Shown here piece after piece: positions 50,283-59,217 of a stretch of 64,000 nucleotides of DNA. A program made the position numbers and the translations under genes. Position 1 is the stretch's first letter, and the number at the start of each line of letters is the position of its first letter. Below the pieces are notes generated by a model. It did no database searches and was not told the origin of the DNA. It saw nothing but the letters and a program-made list of their open reading frames with translations. Origin of the DNA: Bryobacter sp. GTDB lineage: Bacteria; Acidobacteriota; Terriglobia; Bryobacterales; Bryobacteraceae. Location: positions 1-64,000 of the forward strand of contig JALHNI010000008.1 in NCBI GenBank assembly GCA_022843605.1. The letters run 5' to 3'.

Positions 50283-51146
50283 TTACTTGTCACCGCCTCC
50301 GCCACGGCAGGCGCCTTCCATCTCCTTGAACGACGGCCGCACATGACCCGGAATCTGCCGTCGCGCGAACTCCACCGCCAGGATCGGCGCCGCACCTTTG
50401 ATAAAGGCCATCACCCCGGCCCGCAGAAACTTCAGGAATTCGTTCTCCGCGTCGTTGATCTTTTGCATATTCGTCGCCAGCGGACCCAGAAAGCCGTAGC
50501 AGAGCAAAATGCCCAGGAACGTGCCTACCAGCGCCGCTCCTACCTTGTGCCCGATCTCCGCCGGCGGTCCGCCGATGGAGCCCATCGTGATCACCACGCC
50601 CAACACCGCGGCCACGATCCCCAAGCCCGGCAACGCATCGGAGACCTGCTGCAGCGCGTGGACCGGCTCGTTCGCCTCGTGATGGTGCACTTCCATATCG
50701 CTCTCCATCACCTGATCCAGCTCAAAGTGGCTTACGCCCCCCGAGATTGCCGTCCGCAGAGAATCGCAGATAAAGTGCAGCGCATGATGATTCTTCAGCA
50801 GCATCGGATACTTTGAAAACAACTGGCTCTTGGCCGGATCATCCACGTCCGCCTCCAGCTTGTTCATCCCGTTCTTCCGCGCATACGAAAAGATGTCGTT
50901 CAACATCTTCAGCGAGTCCAGGTAGGACTTCTTCGTGTGCGGGCTCCCCTTCATCACCCCCAACAACCCGTGAATGATTGCAATAATCGTGGACAGGGGG
51001 TTGGCGATCAGGAGCGTCCCGAGTGCCGCACCTCCGATAATCACCAGCTCCGCCGGCTGAAACAACACTTCCAGGTGACCGTGTTCCATCAGGTAGCCCC
51101 CGATGACGGCTCCAATTACGACCACAATTCCGATAATGGCGAACAT
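50283..51146 (-). CDS. motA: Flagellar motor protein MotA
   Basis: A 287-residue protein with four membrane segments: residues 3-20, 34-52, about 170-195 (LPGLGIVAAVLGVVITMG) and 202-222. The cytoplasmic loop between segments 2 and 3 carries the charged residues that contact FliG. GLGIVAAVLGVVITMG and GAALVGTFLGILLCYG are hallmarks of MotA/TolQ/ExbB channels. With MotB it forms the ion-driven stator. The two genes are 3 nt apart (motA stop at 50283, motB start at 50279). Confidence 0.96.
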   Translation of the reverse strand: MFAIIGIVVVIGAVIGGYLMEHGHLEVLFQPAELVIIGGAALGTLLIANPLSTIIAIIHGLLGVMKGSPHTKKSYLDSLKMLNDIFSYARKNGMNKLEADVDDPAKSQLFSKYPMLLKNHHALHFICDSLRTAISGGVSHFELDQVMESDMEVHHHEANEPVHALQQVSDALPGLGIVAAVLGVVITMGSIGGPPAEIGHKVGAALVGTFLGILLCYGFLGPLATNMQKINDAENEFLKFLRAGVMAFIKGAAPILAVEFARRQIPGHVRPSFKEMEGACRGGGGDK

Positions 51147-51212
51147 CTTGCGCCTACACCCCTCCCTAGTTGACAGCCCTCGCGCTGTCTTAAGGGTGCT
51201 TATCGGACAGGC

Positions 51213-53657
51213 CTACAGCTTCTTGACCGCCGCTTCAATCTTCGCCGCAATCTCTATCGAGTCCTGCCCTGTCACTTCCAACGGCGCCCCGAAGGCGACT
51301 TCCACTTTGCCCGGCGTCGCCATCCGCGCATCGCGATGCAGTACCCGATGCACCCCCCGCAGACGCACCGGGATCACCCGCGCCCCCAGGCGCGACGCCA
51401 TCATCCCAATCCCCGCTTGAAACGCCGCCACCTCATCCCCATCCGCATGCCGCCCCTCCGGAAAGATCACGATCGACCACCCATCGGCCAACAGCTCTCC
51501 CATGTAGCGCAGAGCATCCTTCGTCCCCGCTTCCCGCTGCGGCAAAGGGAAAGCATTTAACATCAGGCAGGCCAGGTAGTAACCCAAGGAGTTGCGTAGG
51601 CGCTTGGCTAAGCCGTACCGGTCCGGGTGGTAATGAGCGTCGAAAAACTCCTTCCGCATCGCTACCGCCACCCGGTACCGCCACCGCCCCGGCAACGCAA
51701 GCAGCAGTGCCGCCGTATCCAAATAGCTCTGATGATTCACCGCAAACAGCACCGGACCCTGTACTTCCCGCAAGTGTTCCAGTCCGCTCGCCCGCACATG
51801 CAGAAAAACCCGGGCCAGCGGTAGAACCCACGACGGTAGGCAAACCCGGCGGATCGCCCGCGCCCACCCTTGCCGCGCCCACCGCGGAAACTCGAGCGCT
51901 GCATCCTCCGCCGGCGCCGGCGGCAGACTCGCGATCTCCGCTAGCGTCGCCGCCCGCGTGAATAGGCTTTCGTCCACGGGCTGGCCAGTCCGCTCTTCAA
52001 TCTCCATCAGTAGCTGCACCCGCTCGAGCGAACTCAGCCCCAACTCATTCAACTTCGTGCCCTCGCGAATTCCGTAGCGAGTCAGCACTCCTTCCAGTCC
52101 GTTTCCCGTTGACGCCGGCGCCACCGGCACCCCGTGCAGCCAGTCGCGCACTTCGCGCCTCTTCAGCTTGCGCGTCCCATGCGTGCGAGGCAGCGGATGG
52201 TCGCTGGTCCACTCTGTCGCATCGCGCATCTGCTGATGCGGCTCCAGCCGTGCATTGGCCGCCGCGAGCACCTTCGGAATCGTGGCCGATTCCTCCAGCA
52301 CCAGCACCGCGTGCGCCCGGCCATCCTTCTCCACCACCGCCGATTCCACAACTCCCGGCGTCTCGTTCAGCTCCCGCTCCAGATCGTCCGGAAAAATGTT
52401 CATCCCATCGGCGGCGGCGATCATCTCCTTCTTCCGCCCGCGAATTCGCAGCGCTCCCGCCGCATCCAACTCGCCAACATCCCCCGTGTGGAACCAGCCG
52501 TCTTCGCTCAGAATGCTCTCCTCGGAGCCGTAGTAGCCGCTGGTGATGTTCTCCCCACGCACTAGAATCTCGCCGTCTTCGGCCAGCTTCATCGTAACGC
52601 CGCGAATCGGCTTACCCACCGTGCCGTGGCTCGGGTGGAAGGGGTGATTCAGGCTGACAATCGGCGCGGTCTCCGTCAGACCATAGCCTTGAATCACCAC
52701 GTAGCCCAGCTTGCGCCAAAACTCTTCGAGCTCCGGATCCAGCGGCGCAGCACCCACCACGAACGCCCAGCATTTCCAGCCCAGCAGCCGGTGGACGCGC
52801 CGATACCGCCAAAACGCCTGCAAGATGCCCTTCGGTTTGCCCGGCGCCTTCACTTCCGGGCAACGCATCTCAACATAATCCCGCAGCAGTTCGAGCATCT
52901 TGGGCACCGCGACCACTACGGAAATGCGTCGGCGCTTCACCTGCCGCACAATCTCGGGCGGATGGTGGCCCTTCAGAAAGATCACCTGCCCGTCCACCAT
53001 CGGCGGAATGAAGGCCGCCATCGTCTGGCCAAAGAGGTGGCTCAACGGCAGCAGATTCAGGAAGCGAATCGGGAAGAAGAGTGGCTCGGCAAACCAGCGC
53101 ACAATCGGCTTCGCCCGGTACCGCCGGATCTCCTGTTCCACTGGGTTCAGATTTGCCAGCAGGTTCCGGTGCGTGATTCGCACGCCCTTCGGCTCGGCCG
53201 TGGCACCTGAAGTGAACAGGATCTCGGCAAGGGAGTCTTTGTCCCGGGGCATCGGCGCCGAGGGCGTTGCCATGGCGCCTTCGAGCTCCGCCATCCGCCA
53301 GGCGACGCCCGGCCAGGGGACTTCATCGCCCACAACAATTCCCCGGGCCGCGGTAATCTGACGCACGCGCTCCACGAACTGCACGGTACTCCGCGCATCG
53401 ATCGGCACCGCCACCACGCCCCGCAACAGGCATCCCCACAAAGCAATCACCCAGCCCGGCCGATTCTCACCCCACAGGATCACCTTGTCGTCGGCAGACA
53501 ATCCCGCTGCCTCGAGCCTGGCCGCAAACGCCTGCGCCGCCGCCGCCGTCCCCGCCGTGGACAGCGCGATCGTCCGGTAACCATCGTCATATGCGAACAA
53601 CGGCCGGCTCTCTGCCGCCCAGTCGTCGAAAAGGTCCAGCAGATGTTCGCGAGTCAT
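51213..53657 (-). CDS. Acyl-CoA/ACP synthetase-ACP-PlsC fusion protein
   Basis: An 814-residue three-module protein. The N-terminal ~480 residues are an AMP-binding acyl-activating enzyme: LFTSGATAEPKGVRITHRN (P-loop-like), YGLTETAPIV, GWFHTGDVGE and RIRGRKKEMI. Next is an acyl carrier domain near 510-590 with LGLSSLERVQLL (phosphopantetheine Ser). The C-terminal ~210 residues are a lysophosphatidic-acid-type acyltransferase: NHQSYLDTAA (H-x4-D) and FPEGRHADG. It can activate a fatty acid, load it on its own carrier and esterify it to a lysophospholipid, as in Aas-type enzymes. A GTCAG-N5-CTGAC dyad is upstream (53745-53759). Confidence 0.93.
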   Translation of the reverse strand: MTREHLLDLFDDWAAESRPLFAYDDGYRTIALSTAGTAAAAQAFAARLEAAGLSADDKVILWGENRPGWVIALWGCLLRGVVAVPIDARSTVQFVERVRQITAARGIVVGDEVPWPGVAWRMAELEGAMATPSAPMPRDKDSLAEILFTSGATAEPKGVRITHRNLLANLNPVEQEIRRYRAKPIVRWFAEPLFFPIRFLNLLPLSHLFGQTMAAFIPPMVDGQVIFLKGHHPPEIVRQVKRRRISVVVAVPKMLELLRDYVEMRCPEVKAPGKPKGILQAFWRYRRVHRLLGWKCWAFVVGAAPLDPELEEFWRKLGYVVIQGYGLTETAPIVSLNHPFHPSHGTVGKPIRGVTMKLAEDGEILVRGENITSGYYGSEESILSEDGWFHTGDVGELDAAGALRIRGRKKEMIAAADGMNIFPDDLERELNETPGVVESAVVEKDGRAHAVLVLEESATIPKVLAAANARLEPHQQMRDATEWTSDHPLPRTHGTRKLKRREVRDWLHGVPVAPASTGNGLEGVLTRYGIREGTKLNELGLSSLERVQLLMEIEERTGQPVDESLFTRAATLAEIASLPPAPAEDAALEFPRWARQGWARAIRRVCLPSWVLPLARVFLHVRASGLEHLREVQGPVLFAVNHQSYLDTAALLLALPGRWRYRVAVAMRKEFFDAHYHPDRYGLAKRLRNSLGYYLACLMLNAFPLPQREAGTKDALRYMGELLADGWSIVIFPEGRHADGDEVAAFQAGIGMMASRLGARVIPVRLRGVHRVLHRDARMATPGKVEVAFGAPLEVTGQDSIEIAAKIEAAVKKL

Positions 53658-53744
53658 GCGTCGGAGGATTAGACGGCACCGGAGGCTTGCTGGTTGCCGT
53701 AAGCGGCCTCGGCCGCTAACGAAAGTCGATAAGCAAAACTGCTG

Positions 53745-53759
53745 GTCAGTCGGTCTGAC
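53745..53759. promoter_or_regulatory. Dyad upstream of the fatty-acid gene
   Basis: GTCAG-TCGGT-CTGAC lies 88-102 nt upstream of the acyl synthetase/PlsC start and downstream of the malate synthase stop. TetR-type fatty acid regulators bind similar short dyads, but no regulator gene is nearby. Confidence 0.25.
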
Positions 53760-53783
53760 ATGCCTGCAAGGCGGTCATCGTTC

Positions 53784-55331
53784 TTAGTCCAGTTGCTCGT
53801 ACGCCGGCAAGGTCAAAAAGTCGATAAACCGCTCGGTCGCAATCAACTGATCGAAGATCCTGGCGGCTTCGGCCTTGGCCGGCGTCCCCGGATTCGCGGC
53901 CAGCTCCGCCGCCATCGTCTCGCGGACCAGGTCCATCGTCACCGTCCGTCCATCCGTCAGCGTCACGCCGTGCCGCACCCATTGCCACACCTGCGCACGA
54001 GAGATCTCGGCTGTCGCCGCATCCTCCATCAGGTTGTAAATCGGCACGCAGCCGTTCCCGTTCAACCAGCTTTCGAGATACTGCAGGCCGATGTCGATGT
54101 TCATCCGCAAGCCGCGCTCCGTAATGTCACCCACGGTCGGCTTCAGTAGCTCCTCGGCGGTGACCACATCGTCGCGTTGCTTCGAAATCTGGTTCGGTGT
54201 CGGCATGTGTTCGTTGAATACCGCCATCGCCACCGGCACCAAACCCGGATGCGCCGCCCATGTGCCGTCGTGCCCGGCGAGCACCTCGCGCAATTTGTCG
54301 AGCCGCACCTTCTCAAATGCCGCCGCATTGGCTTCCGGATTGTTCTTGATCGGAATCTGCGCGGCCATGCCGCCCATCGCGTGGATGCCGCGCTTGTGGC
54401 ACGTCTTGATCAACAACCGGACATAGGCATCCAGAAAATCGCGGTCCATGGTGACTTGCGCGCGATCCGGCAGAATCTTATCAACTCGATGACCCAGCTT
54501 CTTGATGTAGCTGAAGATGTAGTCCCAACGGCCGCAGTTGAGGCCCGCCGAATGATCACGCAGTTCCCATAGGATCTCGTCCATCTCGAACGCCGCCAGG
54601 ATCGTCTCAATCAACACCGTAGCGCGCACACTGCCCTGCGGCACGCCGCAATACTCTTGTGAGAAGACAAACACGTCGTTCCACAAGCGCGCCTCCAGAT
54701 GGCTCTCCATCTTGGGCAGATAGAAGTAAGGACCCGCTCCCTTCGCCAACAACGGCTTCGCGTTATGGAAGAAGTAGAGCCCGAAGTCGAAGAGTGACCC
54801 CGACATCGGCGCGCCATTGACGAGAAAATGCTTTTCTACGAGATGCCAGCCGCGGGGCCGCACAATCAGCACCGCCGGCTTCTCGTTCAACTTGTAAGCC
54901 TTGCCCTCGGGGCTGGTAAAGCTGATTGTCCCCGCCACTGCGTCGCGCAGGTTGATCTGGCCCTGGACGGCGTTATCCCAGGTGGGCGAATTCGAATCTT
55001 CGAAATCCGCCATGAAGGTGGGCGCGCCGCAGTTCAGCGCATTGATCACCATCTTGCGTTCCACCGGGCCGGTGATTTCGACGCGTCGATCCTGCAGTGC
55101 CGGCGGAATCGGCGCCACCGTCCACTCGGTCTCGCGCACCGATCGCGTGCTCTCCAGGAAGTCCGGCAGTGCGCCAGCCTCCAGGTCCAGGCGACGCGCA
55201 TCCCGCTGCGCGAGCAGTTCCCGCCGCCGCGGACCGAATCGAGTCTCCAGGTCCACCAGAAACGCGATCGCTTCCGGCGACAGAATCGCCTCGTAGCCGG
55301 ACTTCAAAGGTGCAAGAATCTGGTGGGTCAT
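53784..55331 (-). CDS. aceB: Malate synthase A
   Basis: A 515-residue malate synthase of the A type. Motifs: [64 protein letters not shown] (catalytic acid region) and [16 protein letters not shown] near the end. It condenses glyoxylate with acetyl-CoA to malate. Isocitrate lyase is not in this window, so the glyoxylate source is not shown. The gene stands alone, 126 nt from the fatty-acid gene, with which it may share a role in acetate or fatty acid use. Confidence 0.97.
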   Translation of the reverse strand: MTHQILAPLKSGYEAILSPEAIAFLVDLETRFGPRRRELLAQRDARRLDLEAGALPDFLESTRSVRETEWTVAPIPPALQDRRVEITGPVERKMVINALNCGAPTFMADFEDSNSPTWDNAVQGQINLRDAVAGTISFTSPEGKAYKLNEKPAVLIVRPRGWHLVEKHFLVNGAPMSGSLFDFGLYFFHNAKPLLAKGAGPYFYLPKMESHLEARLWNDVFVFSQEYCGVPQGSVRATVLIETILAAFEMDEILWELRDHSAGLNCGRWDYIFSYIKKLGHRVDKILPDRAQVTMDRDFLDAYVRLLIKTCHKRGIHAMGGMAAQIPIKNNPEANAAAFEKVRLDKLREVLAGHDGTWAAHPGLVPVAMAVFNEHMPTPNQISKQRDDVVTAEELLKPTVGDITERGLRMNIDIGLQYLESWLNGNGCVPIYNLMEDAATAEISRAQVWQWVRHGVTLTDGRTVTMDLVRETMAAELAANPGTPAKAEAARIFDQLIATERFIDFLTLPAYEQLD

Positions 55332-55457
55332 GGCAAGAGATTCTACTTTACCTTGCCGTTCCGGCGCAAAGGTCGATTGTGAGCACCGCTACGGCTATGT
55401 TATGTTGAAAATTCATGCCTGAGCGCGATCTGTTGCGCTCGGCGGCGAGGATTTCTC

Positions 55458-55718
55458 ATGGCCTACGTAATCGCAGAACCCTGCATTGGAACGAAAGACA
55501 CCGCTTGCGTCGACGCTTGTCCCGTCGACTGCATCCACCCCAAGAAAGATGAAGCTACCTTCGGTGACGCCGAAATGCTCTACATCGATCCCGTGGAGTG
55601 CATCGACTGCGGTGCGTGCGTCCCGGTTTGCCCGGTTTCCGCCATCTTCGCCCTCGACGATCTGCCCGAGAAGTGGAACGACTTCACGGCCAAAAACTCC
55701 GCCTTCTACAACCGCTAG
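55458..55718 (+). CDS. fdxA: 7Fe ferredoxin ([3Fe-4S][4Fe-4S])
   Basis: An 86-residue ferredoxin. C9-x7-C17-x3-C21-P and C48-x2-C51-x2-C54-x3-C58-P are placed as in Azotobacter ferredoxin I: C9, C17 and C58 for the 3Fe cluster, C21, C48, C51 and C54 for the 4Fe cluster, plus C25 equal to the free C24 there. It transfers single electrons at low potential. GAGGA precedes the start. It is convergent with the VapC gene, overlapping at the stops by 3 nt. Confidence 0.95.
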   Translation: MAYVIAEPCIGTKDTACVDACPVDCIHPKKDEATFGDAEMLYIDPVECIDCGACVPVCPVSAIFALDDLPEKWNDFTAKNSAFYNR

Positions 55719-56122
55719 TTCAAAGCTGACCGCACATCGGTCAGGGCGAAGTCGCCACCGAGATACAGCAGCGGCCAGTTGAGCAAAGTCGCGCCGGCGT
55801 AAGCCATGCAATCGCCATAGTTCAACCGCGCCGGATGGCGTCCCTTGCCATAGCGAAGATAGGCTTCACTCGCGGCTTGGTAATGCCGGTATTCGAACGC
55901 GATGACGTCAATCCGGTAAGTGCGGAGAAATTCTTCTACCCACGGCCGCGGGTCGTACCCGAAACGAGGCCCGAGCACCATGGTCGCCTCCACAAGAGAG
56001 GGAGCACCCACCGCCCGTCGCCGCACCCGTTCCATCGTTGCCATCGCCGATTCCCATCCCGCTTCCCGGATTGCAATCGCCACGATGACCGAGGTATCGA
56101 TGAAGCAACAATCATCCGACAT
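55715..56122 (-). CDS. VapC-type PIN-domain toxin
   Basis: A 135-residue PIN-domain RNase. Acidic residues: D9 in CFIDTSVIV, the Glu of SLVEATMVL, the Asp of NYGDCMAYA and that of GGDFALTDV, the four that bind the metal in VapC toxins. It cleaves RNA (often tRNA or rRNA) when its antitoxin is lost. The start overlaps the antitoxin stop by 11 nt. Confidence 0.9.
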   Translation of the reverse strand: MSDDCCFIDTSVIVAIAIREAGWESAMATMERVRRRAVGAPSLVEATMVLGPRFGYDPRPWVEEFLRTYRIDVIAFEYRHYQAASEAYLRYGKGRHPARLNYGDCMAYAGATLLNWPLLYLGGDFALTDVRSALN

Positions 56123-56357
56123 CGCCGAAAAGCTCGTCTTCCTCTTCGCGGGTGGGCATCTTCAATCCGGGCGGTAGAGTTGCCCAATGCCGTTCCAGAA
56201 AACGGTGCGCGTCAGTGAACTCCTGCGCGGGCTCAGCCAAGCGGGCTCTGCGTTCAAGTAGGGCCACCCGGATCGCCTCAGTCTTCGTCTCGCCGGTTCG
56301 TTTCGCGACCTCCGCCGCGAGACTCTCCACTTCGGGATTCTTGAGATTCAGAGCCAC
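56112..56357 (-). CDS. VapB-type antitoxin (Rv0623-like)
   Basis: An 81-residue protein. The N-terminal ALNLKNPEVESLAAEVAKRT matches the Rv0623/PSK_trans_fac ribbon-helix-helix or related VapB group, and the C-terminal acidic tail (REEEDELFGDVG) is suited to block the toxin. GTG start at 56357; TAGAAT lies 6 nt upstream, a leaderless arrangement. It overlaps the toxin gene. Confidence 0.88.
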   Translation of the reverse strand: MALNLKNPEVESLAAEVAKRTGETKTEAIRVALLERRARLAEPAQEFTDAHRFLERHWATLPPGLKMPTREEEDELFGDVG

Positions 56358-56363
56358 GCTCGA

Positions 56364-56369
56364 ATTCTA
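56364..56369 (-). promoter_or_regulatory. -10-like TAGAAT before the antitoxin
   Basis: On the minus strand TAGAAT is followed by 6 nt and GTG 56357. No ribosome binding site; leaderless pattern. Confidence 0.45.
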
Positions 56370-56385
56370 CCATCAAACTGGAAAA

Positions 56386-57642
56386 TTACACCTTTTCCGG
56401 AACTACGTAAGGTGCCCGGTACTTGCGAGTCAACAGGGCGTTCGCTTCGGCGTCGCCCGGGAACTTCATCGTTGCCGGGTCGAACTTCAGTTCCCGGCCC
56501 ACACGGTGGGCGATGTTGCCGATGTGGCAGTAAGCTGTTGAAATCGCAGTCTCTTCCACCTCGGCGTGCAACAACTTGCGATCACGTGCGCGCACCGCAT
56601 CAGCGAAGTTGGCGAAGTGATCCAGATTCGCCGGATACTCCGGTTCCGGCTCCGGCTTCTTGTTCCGGCCCAACGTCAAGCGATGGCGGCCGTCCGCCAT
56701 CAGGTGCAGGTGACCCTTGGTACCGAAGAAATCCCAGGACATCGGCTCACTGGTGGGCAGGCCGCGCAAGGCTCCCACAATACTCGATCCATCAGCGAAC
56801 ATCCAGGTGACGTTCTGCGTGTTGGGCGTCTGGCCCTGATCCTTCTCACCGAATCGACCGCCAGTAGATCGCACGGCAACCGGCATGTTCTTCTTCATGC
56901 CCCAACGCAGCACGTCGATCATATGGATGCCGTTGTTGCCGAGCTCGCCGTTGCCGAAGTCCCAGAACCAGTGCCAGTTGTAGTGCACCAGATTCGCGTG
57001 ATACGGCTGCATCTGGGCGGGGCCAAGCCACAAGTCCCAATTCAGATTCGCCGGCGGCTGGGTGATCGGCTTGAAGCCGATTGGCTCACGATTGCCCGGG
57101 AAAACAAAATTGCCCTGGTAAATGTCGCCGATCGTGCCGGCGTGCAGCAGGTCAACAGCCGCGCGAAAACGGCCCCACCAACGGCGCTGCGTTCCTCCGG
57201 CGGCTATCCGGTTGTACTTCCGCGCGGTCTCCACCAGCTTGATGCCTTCGAAGACGTTATGCGACACCGGCTTCTCGACGTAGACATCCTTGCCGGCCTG
57301 CATCGCCCAGATCGCCGTCAGCGAATGCCAATGATTCGTCGTCGCGATCGTCACCGCGTCGATCGACTTGTTGTCGAACACGCGCCGCATGTCGCTCTCA
57401 ATGATCGGCCGCTTACCCGTCTTCTGGAAGATCAACTGCGACGCCGCCTCGGCTCGCGCTCCATCCACTTCCACCAGTGCGCCGATCTCCAGATTCGGCA
57501 CGGGCAGCATCTCTCGGATATGCGCGGTGCCCCGTCCACCCACGCCCACAATGGCGACACGAAGACGATCATTGGCTTGTGCCCAGGTCTGCTGAGCCGC
57601 GGCGGCGGCGACGAGAAAATGACGACGTTGGAGAGTGCTCAC
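56386..57642 (-). CDS. Gfo/Idh/MocA family oxidoreductase with Tat-like start
   Basis: A 418-residue protein. MSTLQRRHFLVAAAAAQQTW is a twin-arginine-type signal. The Rossmann fold begins VAIVGVGGRGTAH, the catalytic-loop motif is VYVEKPVSHN, and NNGIHMIDVLRWG follows. Substrate is unknown, probably a secreted sugar oxidation system as in the other two Gfo proteins. Start GTG 57642 overlaps the stop of the upstream membrane protein as GTGA (57639-57642), so the two are coupled. Confidence 0.9.
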   Translation of the reverse strand: MSTLQRRHFLVAAAAAQQTWAQANDRLRVAIVGVGGRGTAHIREMLPVPNLEIGALVEVDGARAEAASQLIFQKTGKRPIIESDMRRVFDNKSIDAVTIATTNHWHSLTAIWAMQAGKDVYVEKPVSHNVFEGIKLVETARKYNRIAAGGTQRRWWGRFRAAVDLLHAGTIGDIYQGNFVFPGNREPIGFKPITQPPANLNWDLWLGPAQMQPYHANLVHYNWHWFWDFGNGELGNNGIHMIDVLRWGMKKNMPVAVRSTGGRFGEKDQGQTPNTQNVTWMFADGSSIVGALRGLPTSEPMSWDFFGTKGHLHLMADGRHRLTLGRNKKPEPEPEYPANLDHFANFADAVRARDRKLLHAEVEETAISTAYCHIGNIAHRVGRELKFDPATMKFPGDAEANALLTRKYRAPYVVPEKV

Positions 57643-58181
57643 ACAGGCATCTTAACGCGCTCGACACTCTCCAGGGCGGCCGCCGGACGCTCCGCGCGCA
57701 ACCACTGCCGGGTCAACAGCCAGCCGGCCGTCAAGGCCGCCACCAATCCGAACATCACCACCAACTCGATTACCTCGTTGGTGTTTGGCCACCAGTAGCC
57801 GGGCTGCTCTGCGAAATGCTTTTTCCAATAACTCAAGTCCGCCTGGAGCGGCCCTGGCAGCCGTGTCATCCCCGCCCGGTCACCTAGAAAGATCCCGATG
57901 TGGGCCAGCGCCACCAAGGACAGACGATGCCCCGCCGCCGCTAGAATGCCACCCAACAGGCAACACGCCGCCATCACCCCAACACCGGCCTGGAGCCGAA
58001 ACAGCCGCGCGATCGCGCACATCGCCGGCAACACCAAACCAGGAATCGCCAAAATCGCCATCACCGACCACTGCCTCGACTGCGGGTAATAGGAATAGAC
58101 GATCGACAGAGGCAGGTTCAGCGTCACGAACGCCGTCCCGATCCCGAAAGCCTCGCGCATCCCCGCCAGCCAGTTCTGCAT
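57639..58181 (-). CDS. Integral membrane protein, unknown function
   Basis: A 180-residue protein from ATG 58181 with about four or five membrane segments (around residues 13-30, 40-62, 65-90, 95-112 and 140-160). No family recognised. It is translationally coupled to the Gfo oxidoreductase gene, so it might help membrane delivery or sugar uptake, but there is no sequence evidence for either. Confidence 0.6.
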   Translation of the reverse strand: MQNWLAGMREAFGIGTAFVTLNLPLSIVYSYYPQSRQWSVMAILAIPGLVLPAMCAIARLFRLQAGVGVMAACCLLGGILAAAGHRLSLVALAHIGIFLGDRAGMTRLPGPLQADLSYWKKHFAEQPGYWWPNTNEVIELVVMFGLVAALTAGWLLTRQWLRAERPAAALESVERVKMPV

Positions 58182-58346
58182 CCTAGATAACAGTAGCCGG
58201 TATGTTGTCGAATGCCCATCGGCGAAAAGCCTGTGCGCCCCGGCAAGCAACCTTATCCACCCGCCCGAAATGCTAGGTGTCCGCACGGAACCTGGATCAT
58301 GAAGAATCCGTCATACTAGGCACAGAGAGATAACAGAGAGAAACAA

Positions 58347-59216
58347 ATGAACGCACTCAAAACGGCATTACTCCTCGGCTCCATGAGCGGCCTGCTGATT
58401 TTCGCCGGACGCATGGCCGGTGGTCAGCAGGGCATGATGATCGCCCTCGTCATGGCCGTCGGTATGAACTTCTTCAGTTACTTCTTCTCGGAGAAGATGG
58501 CCCTCTCCTCCAGCGGCGCCGTGCGCGTCAGCGAGACGGAGAACGCCTCCATCTTCGGCCGCATCGGCCCCATGACGGCTCGCCTCTGCGAACGCATGGG
58601 TCTCCCCATGCCCAAGTTGTGGGTGCTTCCCGAAGCGTCACCGAACGCCTTCGCCACCGGCCGCAACCCTGCGAACTCCTCGGTCGCCGTCTCAGCCGGT
58701 CTGCTCGACCTCATGAGCGATCGCGAAGTGGAGGCCGTGATCGCCCACGAACTCGGCCATATCAAGAATCGCGACATCCTGATCAGTTCCATTGCTGCCA
58801 CCTTCGCCGCGGCTATCTCGTACATGGGTCACATGCTCATGTTCATGGGCGGCAGCCGCCGTCATGACGATGAGGAAGACTCAGGCGGCGGCGGCATGAT
58901 TGGCGCCCTCGCCATGATGATCCTCGCGCCCCTCGCCGCCGGCGTCATTCAGATGGCCATCTCGCGCACCCGCGAATTCAGCGCGGACTATGCAGCTGCC
59001 AAGTACACCGGCTCGCCCGAAGGCCTGATCACCGGCCTATCCAAGCTGGAGACGTGGTCCAAGCGAATTCCCATGGAGTCCTCGACACCGGCCATGTCGC
59101 ACATGTACATCATTCCGGCCATGTCCGGCCAGTGGTTCGCGCGCCTCTTCTCGACGCACCCGCCCACCGGCGACCGCATCGCGCGCCTCGAAACCTATCG
59201 CGGCCAGATCCTGTAA
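58347..59216 (+). CDS. htpX: HtpX membrane zinc metalloprotease
   Basis: A 289-residue M48 protease. Two N-terminal membrane segments (LLLGSMSGLLIFAG, GMMIALVMAVGMNFF), the zinc motif HELGH (H134, E135, H138) and FSADYAA with the third ligand, followed by STHPPTGDRI. Membrane-bound quality-control protease that degrades misfolded membrane proteins. GAGAGA is close upstream of ATG 58347; TACTAG or CATACT near 58311 may be the -10. Confidence 0.96.
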   Translation: MNALKTALLLGSMSGLLIFAGRMAGGQQGMMIALVMAVGMNFFSYFFSEKMALSSSGAVRVSETENASIFGRIGPMTARLCERMGLPMPKLWVLPEASPNAFATGRNPANSSVAVSAGLLDLMSDREVEAVIAHELGHIKNRDILISSIAATFAAAISYMGHMLMFMGGSRRHDDEEDSGGGGMIGALAMMILAPLAAGVIQMAISRTREFSADYAAAKYTGSPEGLITGLSKLETWSKRIPMESSTPAMSHMYIIPAMSGQWFARLFSTHPPTGDRIARLETYRGQIL

Positions 59217-59217
59217 G

